A DNA stretch of 64,000 nucleotides. Source: Strigamia acuminata. Taxonomy: Eukaryota > Arthropoda > Chilopoda > Geophilomorpha > Linotaeniidae. The notes beneath the pieces are model-generated. The model saw only the letters and a list, made by a program, of their open reading frames with translations, ran no database searches and was not told the origin of the DNA. Both the position numbers and the translations under genes were made by a program. Position 1 is the stretch's first letter. Each line of letters opens with the position of its first letter. Shown here one piece after another: positions 33,837 to 44,189 of this stretch. The stretch spans positions 682,001 to 746,000 of the forward strand of contig OX442315.1 of the NCBI GenBank assembly GCA_949358305.1, given 5' to 3'.

Positions 33837-34266
33837 CACTGGAAAAAAAATCAGATTTACTCACTTGTAAAGAATTGTAAATATATAGGTAGATGGATTT
33901 TACAAGTTTGTAAATTAGATTTACAAACAATTGAAAATAAGTCTTTTCCAAACATATTTTCAATCTGGAAAGAGACCATTTCCGTGACTTTTTTTACAAT
34001 CACTTTACAAACATTTTCAATTGTGTAATTATAAAATTTCATAATATATTTCCGATCTATTTCCAATATATTTCCAATAAAAAATCTACTACCCTCCATT
34101 TTGAAAAATTTAAATACATGAACTCAATTTTTTTTTTAAACTGTTTGATTTTTTTTTCAAACACCATTCAACAATTAGTTTTTATTGATTTGATCACAAT
34201 TTGCATGTTTTATTAACAGTTTTATTTAAATTTATTTTAATCTTATAGTTTTCTTTTTTCTTACTT

Positions 34267-34336
34267 TGACCTCTGCTGGAATTGAACCTGGGACCCTTCG
34301 TTCTAAAGCCCACTGCCCTATCCACTAGGCTAGCAT
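34267..34336 (-). ncRNA. tRNA-like sequence with Pol III box motifs
   Basis: On the minus strand there is an A-box-like TAGCCTAGTGGATAG and a B box GGTTCAATTCC with tRNA spacing, and an anticodon-arm-like GGGCTTTAGAACG between. The acceptor and T stems do not pair properly. It is therefore a degenerate tRNA or a tRNA-derived (SINE-like) promoter inside the transposon, not a working tRNA gene. Confidence 0.4.
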
Positions 34337-34441
34337 GGCTTGTAATAGTTTAATGCATAACTTCCTATAAATAGTAACTTCTTTGTTAAATAATCTATTT
34401 GAGATTCATTGTATTAAAAATACAATCAATCTCACATTGAT

Positions 34442-34494
34442 TACCGTCGATGAAACAATCCGACTCCTGGAGTCGGATTGTTTCATCGACGGTA
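34442..34494. repeat. 53-bp near-perfect palindrome
   Basis: Two 26-bp arms, 34442-34467 and 34469-34494, are exact inverted copies around the single base T34468. The outer core is CCGTCGATGAAAC. Part of the arm (TTTCATCGAC) recurs just after it. It lies near the middle of the CACTA-like element. Confidence 0.9.
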
Positions 34495-35043
34495 CGTTTC
34501 ATCGACACGAATTTTTCCGTCCCTGCGCTCTGATTGGCCCGATTTCATATTGTCCATGTCGGTTCGAAATTGGACCGTTTTATACATTATTTTCTCTTCT
34601 GAGTTGAAATTTGATACAATTTTATTGTTCCTGACTGTATTTTACCTTGTTCTTGTTACATTTCAGATATTTAAATGTTACATTTAAATTTCAGGTATTT
34701 TCTTGCTTTTACATTATTTTTACAATCATTGTGAAATGAAGTTTACAATACATATCCATCCAAAAGAAAATTGATTGGAAACATAACATTTGAAACAAAA
34801 GATTTACAACTAATTGAAAATATGACTTTTCATCTCTAGGATTTACTACACATTTTCAGAAGTTTGGAAATATATAAATATTTCCAACATATTTCCAACA
34901 AATTTCCGCATCATAGTAAATTCAACTTTTCCATATAAATTTTCAACTTAGAAATGTTTGGAAATATGCTTTTTTTTCCAGTGATTGTGTTTCTGAACAA
35001 GCACAAATTTGTGATGATTACAAATCCGTATTTATCAATGTTC

Positions 35044-35057
35044 ACAATAGATGGCGC
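35044..35057 (+). promoter_or_regulatory. CTCF-like motif in Gypsy B LTR
   Basis: ACAATAGATGGCGC matches the CTCF core at 12 of 14 positions and occupies the same place, near the LTR start, as the element A site. The copy in the 3' LTR is at 46504-46517. Confidence 0.4.
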
Positions 35058-35362
35058 TGTTTACCAAACGCGCGTAATTCAAACTCGATAAAACTAAAAA
35101 GTGTGATAAATAATTATTTAGACACGGTGAATAAAATATAACTATTTTATTCGACATAAACTAAGTATTAATTACTTGATGATGTTGATTCTGTTGAATC
35201 AATATCCACATTACTTACCTGTTGAAGGGAACCAATCGGACCCTTCCGGACCCCAACTGGGCCCATCTGGACATAGTCATATATTAGGTCCGGACTAGTG
35301 ACCCACGAATCCGCCGATTCGTACGCTGATTGGCTGTCGCCAATCTAGTAGTTCTACAGAAC

Positions 35363-35369
35363 TATATAA
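35363..35369 (+). promoter_or_regulatory. TATA box of Gypsy B LTR
   Basis: TATATAA in a position comparable to that of element A, repeated at 46823-46829 in the 3' LTR. Transcription would start about 30 bp downstream. Confidence 0.6.
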
Positions 35370-36765
35370 GCTCCAGTTTCTCACCCACTAACCCCCCTGG
35401 CTTGATAACTGAACTTGTATACTGTCTGTAGTTGAATTGTTATCGTTTGATTTCATTATTCTCTATCGACACATCAGGCCACCTCAGCTCTCCACAGTTA
35501 GTATTCATTACTATTTTGTTATTGCTGTTGTAGGGCTATTTCGGGAAGGCTAACTCCGGTAATAGACATGCATTCGCATGAAATGGCCCCGTAACGTTAG
35601 CCAGCTGTTCTACGGGACAGTAGGACTTCGTACGGTGGCTTAATATAACGGTCGTATACAGTACGACCTTGCTAAATGAAAGTAGGTCCCTCAGCTAACT
35701 GGCCACAGTCCGCTGCAGGATGGTTGTTGTAAACAGCCCACGCAGGTTTCCGTCTTTCTACGATTGGTCCTTCCGCTCGTTAAAAGTCGGTAAAAGCCTA
35801 ATATACAGGTAACACGCCGGGTTGGTAGCCCGTGAGTAATATCTTCAAGATGTTGCGATGAATAACTACCTGGATAATGGTAATCCAACGGCAGTGGCCG
35901 ATTAATATTTTACCCGGTGCTCGATCATTTGGATCCCGTCATCGTAAGGCATGCTGGCGGATGGAGGAGTCAAATCCTCCCGCGATGGTTCTCTCGACCG
36001 TCGTGACAATCCCCGCCCCATTGTACCCTCCGGGTTAGTAACCCGTGAACAGGAGTTGAAGAACACTGTGCTAAACAAATTACTCGGGCATTGGTAATCC
36101 TGTATTGGCAATATCTTTTAAACCCGGTAAGTCCATAGAAATGTTTACCTGGTGGTTGGTACCACCGATAGCGAATTAAAGCGGACAATTAAATACTCGG
36201 CGCCTGATCACGAGATCTTGTCGTCGTAAGGCATGCTGGCGGATGGAGTCTCAACAACTCCCGCGACGTTCTCTCAATTGTCGTGACGGTCCCCGCCCAA
36301 TTATTATTTATATAACAATTCATTTGTTATATTACTTTAATCACTTTACTTTTATTCATTGGAACATGGAATATTCTGCTGAATATTCCGATTAATGCGA
36401 AGGACTCTTCGCACGTTTAGATATTCGAGCTGCGGACCAAATGCGTCTCCGTAGCGCTATTTGTGACGATGCCGCAAGTCAGCCGTATCCCTCTGGCTTC
36501 GCCCGGATCCTCAACCAGTTGATGCCGCCCGTTTACACGCATCAAGAACCCATCTTTGTTATTGTTATTATTCAGTAATAAATATGTTGTGTCACACTAA
36601 AAACTGTAAGTTATTTCTGCTCAGTCATGAATTCATATTTTTACACAGACTTCTGTAAGCTTATCTCGGTTAGGTTGTTGCTACTCCTAGCAACGTCTTG
36701 TTTAAACCGATTATTCATCTATCTTAAAGGGCTATTAAATCAGCCCAAAGTAGAATCGTCACAAG

Positions 36766-36783
36766 TGGAGGTTCTACCGAGAT
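36766..36783 (+). promoter_or_regulatory. Gypsy B primer binding site (tRNA-Gln)
   Basis: TGGAGGTTCTACCGAGAT begins 2 nt after the LTR. It is complementary to a tRNA-Gln 3' end with acceptor AGAACCT. Element A uses the same kind of tRNA with a GGGACCT acceptor. Confidence 0.75.
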
Positions 36784-37885
36784 AGGCTGCCAAATTTTAA
36801 ATAAAATTTGAAGTTTTGTATGTCTATGATGAATTCGAGTAGTGTAACGTTTATGGTGATTTTGTGTGTAAAAATAAATTTTGTTTGAAATTTATATGTG
36901 TTTAATATATTTTATTCTGTTTTAGAACTTCTCGCAAGATAATAAGTGTAACTCACTTTGTTCTTTATTCTTCGTCGTGGAAGTTGTTTGTTTTAACAAA
37001 ATAATAATTTCTACCGCGTGGTCAGGCCTAAAGGCCTAACCCCGAGAATGAGAATCTTGCCCGAACTTGTTGAAGTTGGATCCGCCCGGGTAACGTCATT
37101 TCGTCGACGACAAACTGACAAAACCACGCGGTCGGGCCTAATTTTGAAAAGTTGACTTTTGATGGAATTCTTAAAGAATTCTATCAATTTAACAGTTGTT
37201 TTATTTTTAGAAATGTTTTTTACATGTATTTTGCTTGAGACTTCAAGTTAAACCTAAATTTATTTGCCTAAATAAATTAGAAAGAAAATTGACATTTTTC
37301 GAAGGAATTAAAATTTATATTTTATTTCAAATGGTTTACCTTATTTTACAAGCTTGATCTACATTAAAATGTTGGTTAAAAATCGTGATCTCAAGCCATT
37401 GAAATCGAATTTTACGAATGGAATACCATTCGAATTTTTAGCGAAAAAGAATTCTCGCTGTTGTGTTGCCTAGCAACCCGTGTTGTGCAGAAAAGCCGTC
37501 GATTCAAACGAATCGGCGCGTCTTTTGAAATTACGAGTTTTAAAACTTTAAAAAATTCCATAAAGGTGATCATTCATTTATTAATAAATGCGGTGATATT
37601 TTAAAATATTTTGAAAAGTATCCATTTTGTTTGGTGACTACGTCATAACACTGGAATCTGACAAGATTACGGTTCCACGAACTTGGTGATTTCCACCAAT
37701 CTCGGACGAGATTGGACTCTCGCGAGACTAGCGTTGATACTTGACCAATCAGAGAGGTGTATCGAAGTACCCATACTTCCTTTCGAACTAGTGTGACCAC
37801 TGCTTCGTTTGCGATCCTCCTGAACGTTTGCAACTTCATCGTTATCTCTCAGACTTAGGAAATTTTCTCAGTTTTAAGTTTAGTT
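36784..37885 (+). other. Gypsy B leader, non-coding
   Basis: I see no gene. A GGTCAGGCCTAAAGGCCTAAC palindrome-like stretch and a repeated CCACGCGGTCGGGCCTAA / CCGCGTGGTCAGGCCTAA pair occur near 37015-37135. It likely holds packaging signals. Confidence 0.5.
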
Positions 37886-38986
37886 ATGACTAATAACCAG
37901 CATCACATGAACACCCGTGGTAAGGAAAGAACTTGTTTGACCGGTGGAATGAATCTATCCGGGTTTATACCTGTTCCTAATGGAATTGAAGAAGTGGGAA
38001 ACCACGCGGTACATAATGGCGTTTCAAATGAAACAGCCGGACCATCTGGAGAGAATAGGGCTCCACATGAACCTACCCCGCCTGGAGAAGAGGAATGCAT
38101 TCCTGAAGGTTCTCATTTAGGCCGAGGCGGTCTATTATTCTGTCAGGATCACGGTTTGAACCCAAACCAATTTAGATCTTTGACCGAAGTGTTAGATTTT
38201 GTGCACGCGCCTCGTGCTACGTCTGAGCAATCCCATTCCCCAGCCAGCCAAAGATTAAATAATTTTAGTCCCACTCCTTCGACGCCTATTTCTAGATATA
38301 GAAATAAAAATGCACAACCTCCTCGTCAAGATCAGTCGAATTTGACACCAGGAGATTTTAATCGTGCTTTCCAACAACGATTACGAGCGAATAACTTCGC
38401 TCGCAACCAACAAAGAGGATTTACAAATCCAGAGAACTTTGAGAATACGTTCAACAGAGCGAATTTGGGTCCGCCTAATATGGCCAACCCTAATCCAAGT
38501 TTTCCAAACGGATCAAATAGTTGTCCGAATCTCGCTGGAAATTTGAACCCAAATTCAGGTGCGACAAGAGGTCCAAACCGCCGTTTTGACCCAAATTCAA
38601 GATTTGCAAACAATTCTAGTCCAGCACCTAACATGCAAAGGGGTCATCCAGTTCCTCCGAACTCGAATAACCCAAATAATCCGAACGATTTAAATAATCC
38701 TTCTACTGGAGCTCCAGGAAATTCAAATAACTATTTGAATCGGAGTACGCCAGGTAATTCGAACTATCGTCCGAATTTTGGTAATCAAGAAAGTTCGCAC
38801 AACCGTCCGAATTTTAACAATCGAGGTAATTCTAATAATCATTCGAATTATGGGAACCAAGGTAATTCGAATAACCATTCGAATTTTGGTAACCACAGTA
38901 GACCGAATCGACAGATTCAAGTGCTACTAGTTCAAAAAACTAGGTCCGGGGGACGAAGGTTTATTCCATCCCCCAGAAGTAGCTAA
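37886..38986 (+). CDS. Gypsy B gag-like protein
   Basis: 366 aa from the ATG at 37886; it is the first gene after the leader and so takes the gag position. Residues 84-106 hold the motif LFC-x2-HGLN-x3-FRSL-x-E-x2-DFV, shared with the element A protein. From about residue 130 it is rich in Asn, Pro and Gly. The last 90 residues are near-repeats of NSNNHSNFGNQ type, a prion-like low-complexity tail. There is no CCHC knuckle and no gag capsid domain I recognise. The frame ends 22 nt before the first pol ATG. The pol frame is open from 38931, so a 56-nt overlap in the +1 frame exists. Confidence 0.75.
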   Translation: MTNNQHHMNTRGKERTCLTGGMNLSGFIPVPNGIEEVGNHAVHNGVSNETAGPSGENRAPHEPTPPGEEECIPEGSHLGRGGLLFCQDHGLNPNQFRSLTEVLDFVHAPRATSEQSHSPASQRLNNFSPTPSTPISRYRNKNAQPPRQDQSNLTPGDFNRAFQQRLRANNFARNQQRGFTNPENFENTFNRANLGPPNMANPNPSFPNGSNSCPNLAGNLNPNSGATRGPNRRFDPNSRFANNSSPAPNMQRGHPVPPNSNNPNNPNDLNNPSTGAPGNSNNYLNRSTPGNSNYRPNFGNQESSHNRPNFNNRGNSNNHSNYGNQGNSNNHSNFGNHSRPNRQIQVLLVQKTRSGGRRFIPSPRSS

Positions 38987-41900
38987 TGCTACATCGGAAT
39001 CTTTATTTATGGATGTAGACACAACTTGTCTTGAAGTAGCCACTAGTCATAGTGGCGGAGTAGAGGAAAATCTGCATGAAATGACAGAACAATTAAAAAA
39101 TCTGACATTATTTCCACACAAGTGTTACACGAAGAAATTCTGTAGACTTCGCCGACTCAATCGAGTCATAGGTGGTAATAATTTGCACAATATTACTTTA
39201 GGTAATAATAAAGATGATCCTCGAATGAAGATCACAATTGGTGGGCTCACCTACAACGCGCTCATGGATACAGCAGCATCTCAATGTTACATTGGGGAAC
39301 AACTCTTGTCTGAAACTCAGGCGTTGCCAGAATTTCTGCAAGAAGCCCCCAGAAACATGTTGGTTAACGCTGTAGGCGTAGCACACAAGCCTGTCGGACA
39401 AATAACTTTGTGCGTGCAATGGGCTGATGAATTTACACCAATGAATTTCATCGTTTTAGCAAAACGAGTTTGTGGCTTGATACTTGGTCACAATTTCATG
39501 CGCAGACAGAAAATTAGTCCGCATCCACATCTACAAGAGTTCTCTTGTGCAGATAAACCTAATTGGTCCGCCCCTTATGAATCGGAAGAAGCCAATTTGG
39601 CCCTCGCCCCGTTAAATCGAATTACTTTCGATTATTTAGGACTGTCGTCCACTCTCAACTCAATTGAGTTAACAGACACTCCTGTGTTGACTTGGGATGA
39701 GAAATTAGTTGAGGAGAGCGACTGCACTCCAGAACAACGACTAGCACTTCGCGAAGTGGTTAATTCGATACCGAATGTATTTCGTGATCAAGTTGGGTGC
39801 ACTAACGTGACCCAGCATCGTATTAAGTTCAAGGAAGGGCATTCATTGCCCAAAATGCAGTATAGAATGTATAATCCGGCCAAGAGAGCCATTATGACCA
39901 AACTTGTTGCAGAACTTGAACAGGATGGACTTATTGAAAAGGCCAAAGGGCCATTTATAAGTCATCCAGTCATCGTTGCGAAGCCTGACGGCTCGTATAG
40001 GATGTGTATTGACTACCGGTGGCTGAATGCCATCACCGAAGTCGAAGTAATACAAATGCCAAGTATTGACCTTTTATTGCATAATACTGGTCCTGCTAGG
40101 TATTTTACGTCAATTGACCTTGTCAAAGGTTACTACCAAGTCGAGATGTGTAAAGAAGATCGACCAAAGACGGCATTTTACACGCCAAATGGTCCATATC
40201 AGTTTGTGCGAATGCCGTTTGGCCTTTGCAATGCGCCTTGTACTTTCCAGCGTCTGATGGAAGGCATTTTAGGCTCAGCTTTGCAAGACTACGCGTTAGT
40301 TTATTTGGATGACGTAATTGTGTATTCAGATAATTGGGATGATCATCTCAAACACGTTCGAGATGTTCTAGAAAGGCTTAACCAAGCCAACATGACAATA
40401 AATAAAGCGAAATCTCGTTTTGGGCGTACAGAATTAAAATTCTTGGGCCACTGGATTAAACCCGAAGGTCTCTTCGGTGATCCCGATAAAATATCGGCGA
40501 TTATGAAATTTCCCACCCCCACGTGTGCTAAAGACATTCAGCGCTTTCACGGCATGACTAACTTCTTCAGGAAGTTTGTTCCAAATCACGGAACTATTGC
40601 CGCACCATACACACGTATGATGAATGAGAAAACTCCATTTGAATGGGGAGACGAGCAGACAGAAGCTTTTAATAAAATTAAAGAGCTACTTTGTGGTGAC
40701 AATTGTCTACACAAACCAGATATGACTTTGCCATTTGTTGTCATGACTGACGCTTCACATGAAGGCTTAGGAGCTGTCCTTTGCCAAGACGTCGATATAT
40801 TCGATGAAAAGAAGCAGAAAAACATTTCTGTACCCAGACCTGTAGCTTATGCAAGCAGAGTTTTACGTGGAGCGGAGAAGCGTTATACAACGCCGGAACT
40901 TGAATGTCTCGCAGTCGTGTGGGCTATTGATCGATTTAAACCATATCTCGAATATGGTACATTCACTTTAGAGTCAGATGCAGAAGCACTGAAATGGTTG
41001 ATGCGAACGCCTGAACCATCTGGGAAATTTGGCCGATGGGCCTTAAGAATCTAATGTGGAAATTTTAAAATCGTTTTTCGAAAAGGTGCTGCTAACCAAG
41101 TTGCAGATGCACTTTCTAGAGCCCCACTAACAGAGGAAGACATTCCTCTTCGTGATCATGTGGAACCTGTTGAAATTAAACAATACTGGCCTGAGTGGGA
41201 CGGAAATCCTTCTGTTTCATTAAATCGTGCCCCGGAGAAACGAGAATATTTGGCTAGTGTGCGTTCCTATTTTTCAGAAAATTCTAAAGAATGTTCTGAA
41301 GAAAAGGAGGGGGAGGAAGTACAAGAAACCTTGTACAGTGCGTTGACTGAAGTACTTAAAGAAGTCCCTCCTACAAGGAGAGAAATAATAGATGCTCAGT
41401 TACTAGATATCGAATGCAAACGCATTCGAGAATATTTATTGAATGACAAGGTTGTTGGGATACCACAATCTGAAATAAAAGAATGGAAAAACAAAGTCAA
41501 AAACTATTGTTTGGACAAAAAAGAAGTTGATGGTGATCAAATGATCATCTATTTTAACCCTTCGTTTGAAGAGGAATTAAACGATTCGGGAAATGGCTTT
41601 AAAGCCGTTGTACCCAGTGCACTCGTAAAACGAGTACTCTTCGCTTGTCATGGCCACCCCCTAAGCGGTCACGCTGGGATGAGTAAGACGCTTGAGAAAA
41701 CGCGTTTAATATATTTCTGGCCTGGTATGAGTAGAAGTGTCAGGAACTACGTCAAAAGCTGCACGCACTGTGCTCAGTACAAGCCTATTCAACAGAAAAG
41801 GCACGCAGCTCCTTACACACCACACAACATGACCAATCCTTGGGAATGTATTAACATGGACTTGATGGGCCCAAAACCCGCGGGAAGGTCCCAAAACCAG

Positions 41901-43139
41901 TATATTTTTGTCATTATTGACAATTGTACCAAGTTCGTTGAAATTAAGGCTTTGACAAAAGCCACGAGCGCTAACTGCGTTCAAGAATTAAGATCTGTTA
42001 CAAACAGATGGGGACACCCCAAAAAGATTGTGAGCGATAACAGAAAACAATTTGTTTCCGATATTTACAATGAGTATTGCGATATGTACAACATTCGCCC
42101 GTCTCATACGAGCACGTATCATGCTCAGGCGAACCCGACAGAGCGAGCCAATAGAGATATAAAGACGATGCTGGCTTTGTACACAGATGTGCACACGCAA
42201 TGGCCACGATATTTAGATGAATTCGCGTTCGCGATGAGAAATAATGTCTCAGCGGCAACGGGCTCAAGCCCGATGTTACTGAACACGGGACGAATCGTAA
42301 CATTACCTTTCGACCCAAGGATTATTAAACATGCCAATCCATTTGACAAAGAAAATCCAGAGAAATATGTCAGAGTACTATTGGATGTATTACGCAGATC
42401 GCATCAAGAGATGCATCGCAGAATTCAATTGAATTTTGAACGACATAGAAAAATACATGAACAAAAGTTCGTAATTACGGAGTTCGAAGTTGGAGATTTA
42501 GTTTGGAAACAAACTCACATTCTCTCGTGCGCAGATAAAAATATTTCTGCTGGTTTCGCGGAGAAGAGAGATGGTCCGTGGGAAATTACTAAAGTACTTC
42601 CAGGCGGAGCGTATAAATTACGCAAATTATCTGATGGTTCGATTGAAAAATCAGTAAATATTAAAGCGTTGTATCCCTATACTCCGTCGTACCCGATTGA
42701 GACTTGGAAAGTAGGACAAAAGTCCGCCTCTTACTCGCCTCAAGAAAATCCTAAATGGATGGACGAAAGTAATCAACTTCCGGATGCTGAAGAAATGGAA
42801 TTAATTCCTGAAACTTCTTCAGAAATTCCAATGGAATTATCCGACTCAACTTCAGTGCAGATTGACAAATCTGCGCCCACAAAGTCTAAACATAGACATA
42901 GACAACGCTTAACTGCTATGGAAAGGAAAGCGGCGTTGAAAAGAGGTGAAACTCCAAAGAAACCACCTCGAAAACCCCGCAAACCCCAACCGGTAGTTCC
43001 ACGAACTAGCACTCGTCCACGACGAGAACGAAAACCAAATCCTAAATATGCAGATGAAAATTTCGTGCGAAACATCACTGCAGTATTTAAAAAACCATAC
43101 CAACAACGAGGAAAAGCCTCAAAGTTCTGTTGGAATTGA
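38931..43139 (+). pseudogene. Gypsy B pol, one in-frame stop
   Basis: The first ATG is at 39009, but the frame is open from 38931 and overlaps gag. Counted from that ATG: protease DTAA at 87-90, RT with YLDD (Asp 434), and RNase H with TDASHEGLG and ELECLAVVWAIDRF. Integrase follows with an H-H-C-C site (HPLSGHAGM..., CTHCAQYK), catalytic DLMGP, SDNRKQF and PTERANRD, and a GPY/F-type C-terminal module (KRDGPWEI). A TAA at 41052-41054, inside RNase H, splits it; the same frame continues on both sides, so it is a point mutation (CAA to TAA is likely). Protease DTAA departs from the usual D-S/T-G. The C-terminus is basic. Confidence 0.93.
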
Positions 43140-44189
43140 TAAGTTTTATTCAAAACTTGAAGACTGTAATTATTTACATGTCTGACAGGTGTAGTGATTT
43201 ATAATCTCAACACCGGGGGACAAGATATTACGATATTTATTGAAATTTATATTAAATATGAATTTGTTGCGATGAATTAAATATTCGGTAGAATATTTTA
43301 ATTTTTTTGGTCGTATTTACATGTATTTTAACCAAAATACAGAGAATTACTTTGAAAAGTGATAATCTCGCGTAATTACGAAGGTACGAGACTTACGAGG
43401 TGTGATTAAAACCTCGAACCCGACAATTAATAGGGAATAAAATTCCCAGGGTTCATTGCACACAAACACTTCGTAAAAACACGTGGATACAAGTGACTTC
43501 GTCCCTTCGTCCCTCTTCACTTTTCGACTCGAGATTTCAACGCTAATTCAATTAGCAACTTCAGCAAGGAAAACAAGCTTCAACAGTAAGTAGTTTTCAA
43601 ATATATTCTTTGACCAAAGAATTGGAAAAATTGTTCGCAACAATTGAAAAAAATCGGCGTCCCGATAAAAGTTAAAAAATTCACGTGTAGTATAAGCGTG
43701 AATCGGCATTAAATCACTCTGGAAGTTTAGCTATTCAGTCGAATAGTTGGGTTAAATTTAATAATTATTTATTAAGTTTAAGTACGTGGGCACTAATTAT
43801 TTAAATCAAGTCGCGGTCGAGGCTTGCATAAATTATTTAGCGGTGAATTTTCGATTTGAGATATTTATTAGACTAAGTGTTAATTAATTAATACGAAAAG
43901 TTATCTTTGATACTCGGAAGTTGGAGTAAATAGTTTAAAGAAACTAAAAGGATTTTTCTTTTGAAAAATCAACAAGTTGCGATTTTCGATGAAAATCGCT
44001 GTCAGGCGAGTCCATTCTCGTGTCATAAACACAAAGGGAATGTGACTCATTAGTGTCACGTGTTAAGGGTTATAAATAACTCGAGTTGTGTATTTTCGTT
44101 GCGAACAATACGTTTTAATTCTTTGGACTCAAGGAATGACTATTTAGTGTGGAATTATTTTTAATAAAATAATTTATTTGCGTCTGCAG
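43140..44189 (+). other. Region between pol and third gene, with predicted intron
   Basis: It is non-coding. A strong 5' splice site, ACA|GTAAGT, lies at 43586, and a pyrimidine-rich acceptor, CTGCAG, ends at 44189 directly before the ATG of the third gene. This predicts an intron of 604 bp and an untranslated exon ending at 43585. An upstream donor in the leader could also be used, as in env-type messages. Confidence 0.5.

Larger units (their letters stand above)
33837..34983. mobile_element. CACTA-like non-autonomous DNA transposon
   Basis: The inverted ends CACTGGAAAAAAAA (33837 on) and its complement (to 34983) are flanked by the 3-bp TSD ATT (33834-33836 and 34984-34986). CACTG ends with 3-bp TSDs fit the CMC (CACTA/Chapaev-like) group. 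TTTCCAA-type motifs recur near both ends. No transposase is present in the 1147 bp. A tRNA-like sequence and a near-perfect palindrome lie in the middle. Confidence 0.65.
35010..36763 (+). repeat. Gypsy B 5' LTR
   Basis: It starts TGTGATGATTAC and ends AATCGTCACA. Contents: a CTCF-like site (35044), CCAAT-type box, TATA box (35363), then a structured downstream half. There a diverged unit repeats about 282 bp apart (GTAAGGCATGCTGGC at 35944 and 36226; CCGGGTTRGTARCCCGTGA nearby in each). The layout parallels that of the element A LTR. Confidence 0.93.

Noticed and set aside
35691-36188. Short minus-strand ORFs in Gypsy B LTRs
   Set aside because: Antisense to the LTR, overlapping the structured tandem units, with no recognisable protein features.
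38931-38942. A-AAA-AAC heptamer in the Gypsy B gag/pol overlap as a -1 slippery site
   Set aside because: Its codon phase in gag is wrong for -1 slippage, and pol lies in the +1 frame, not -1.
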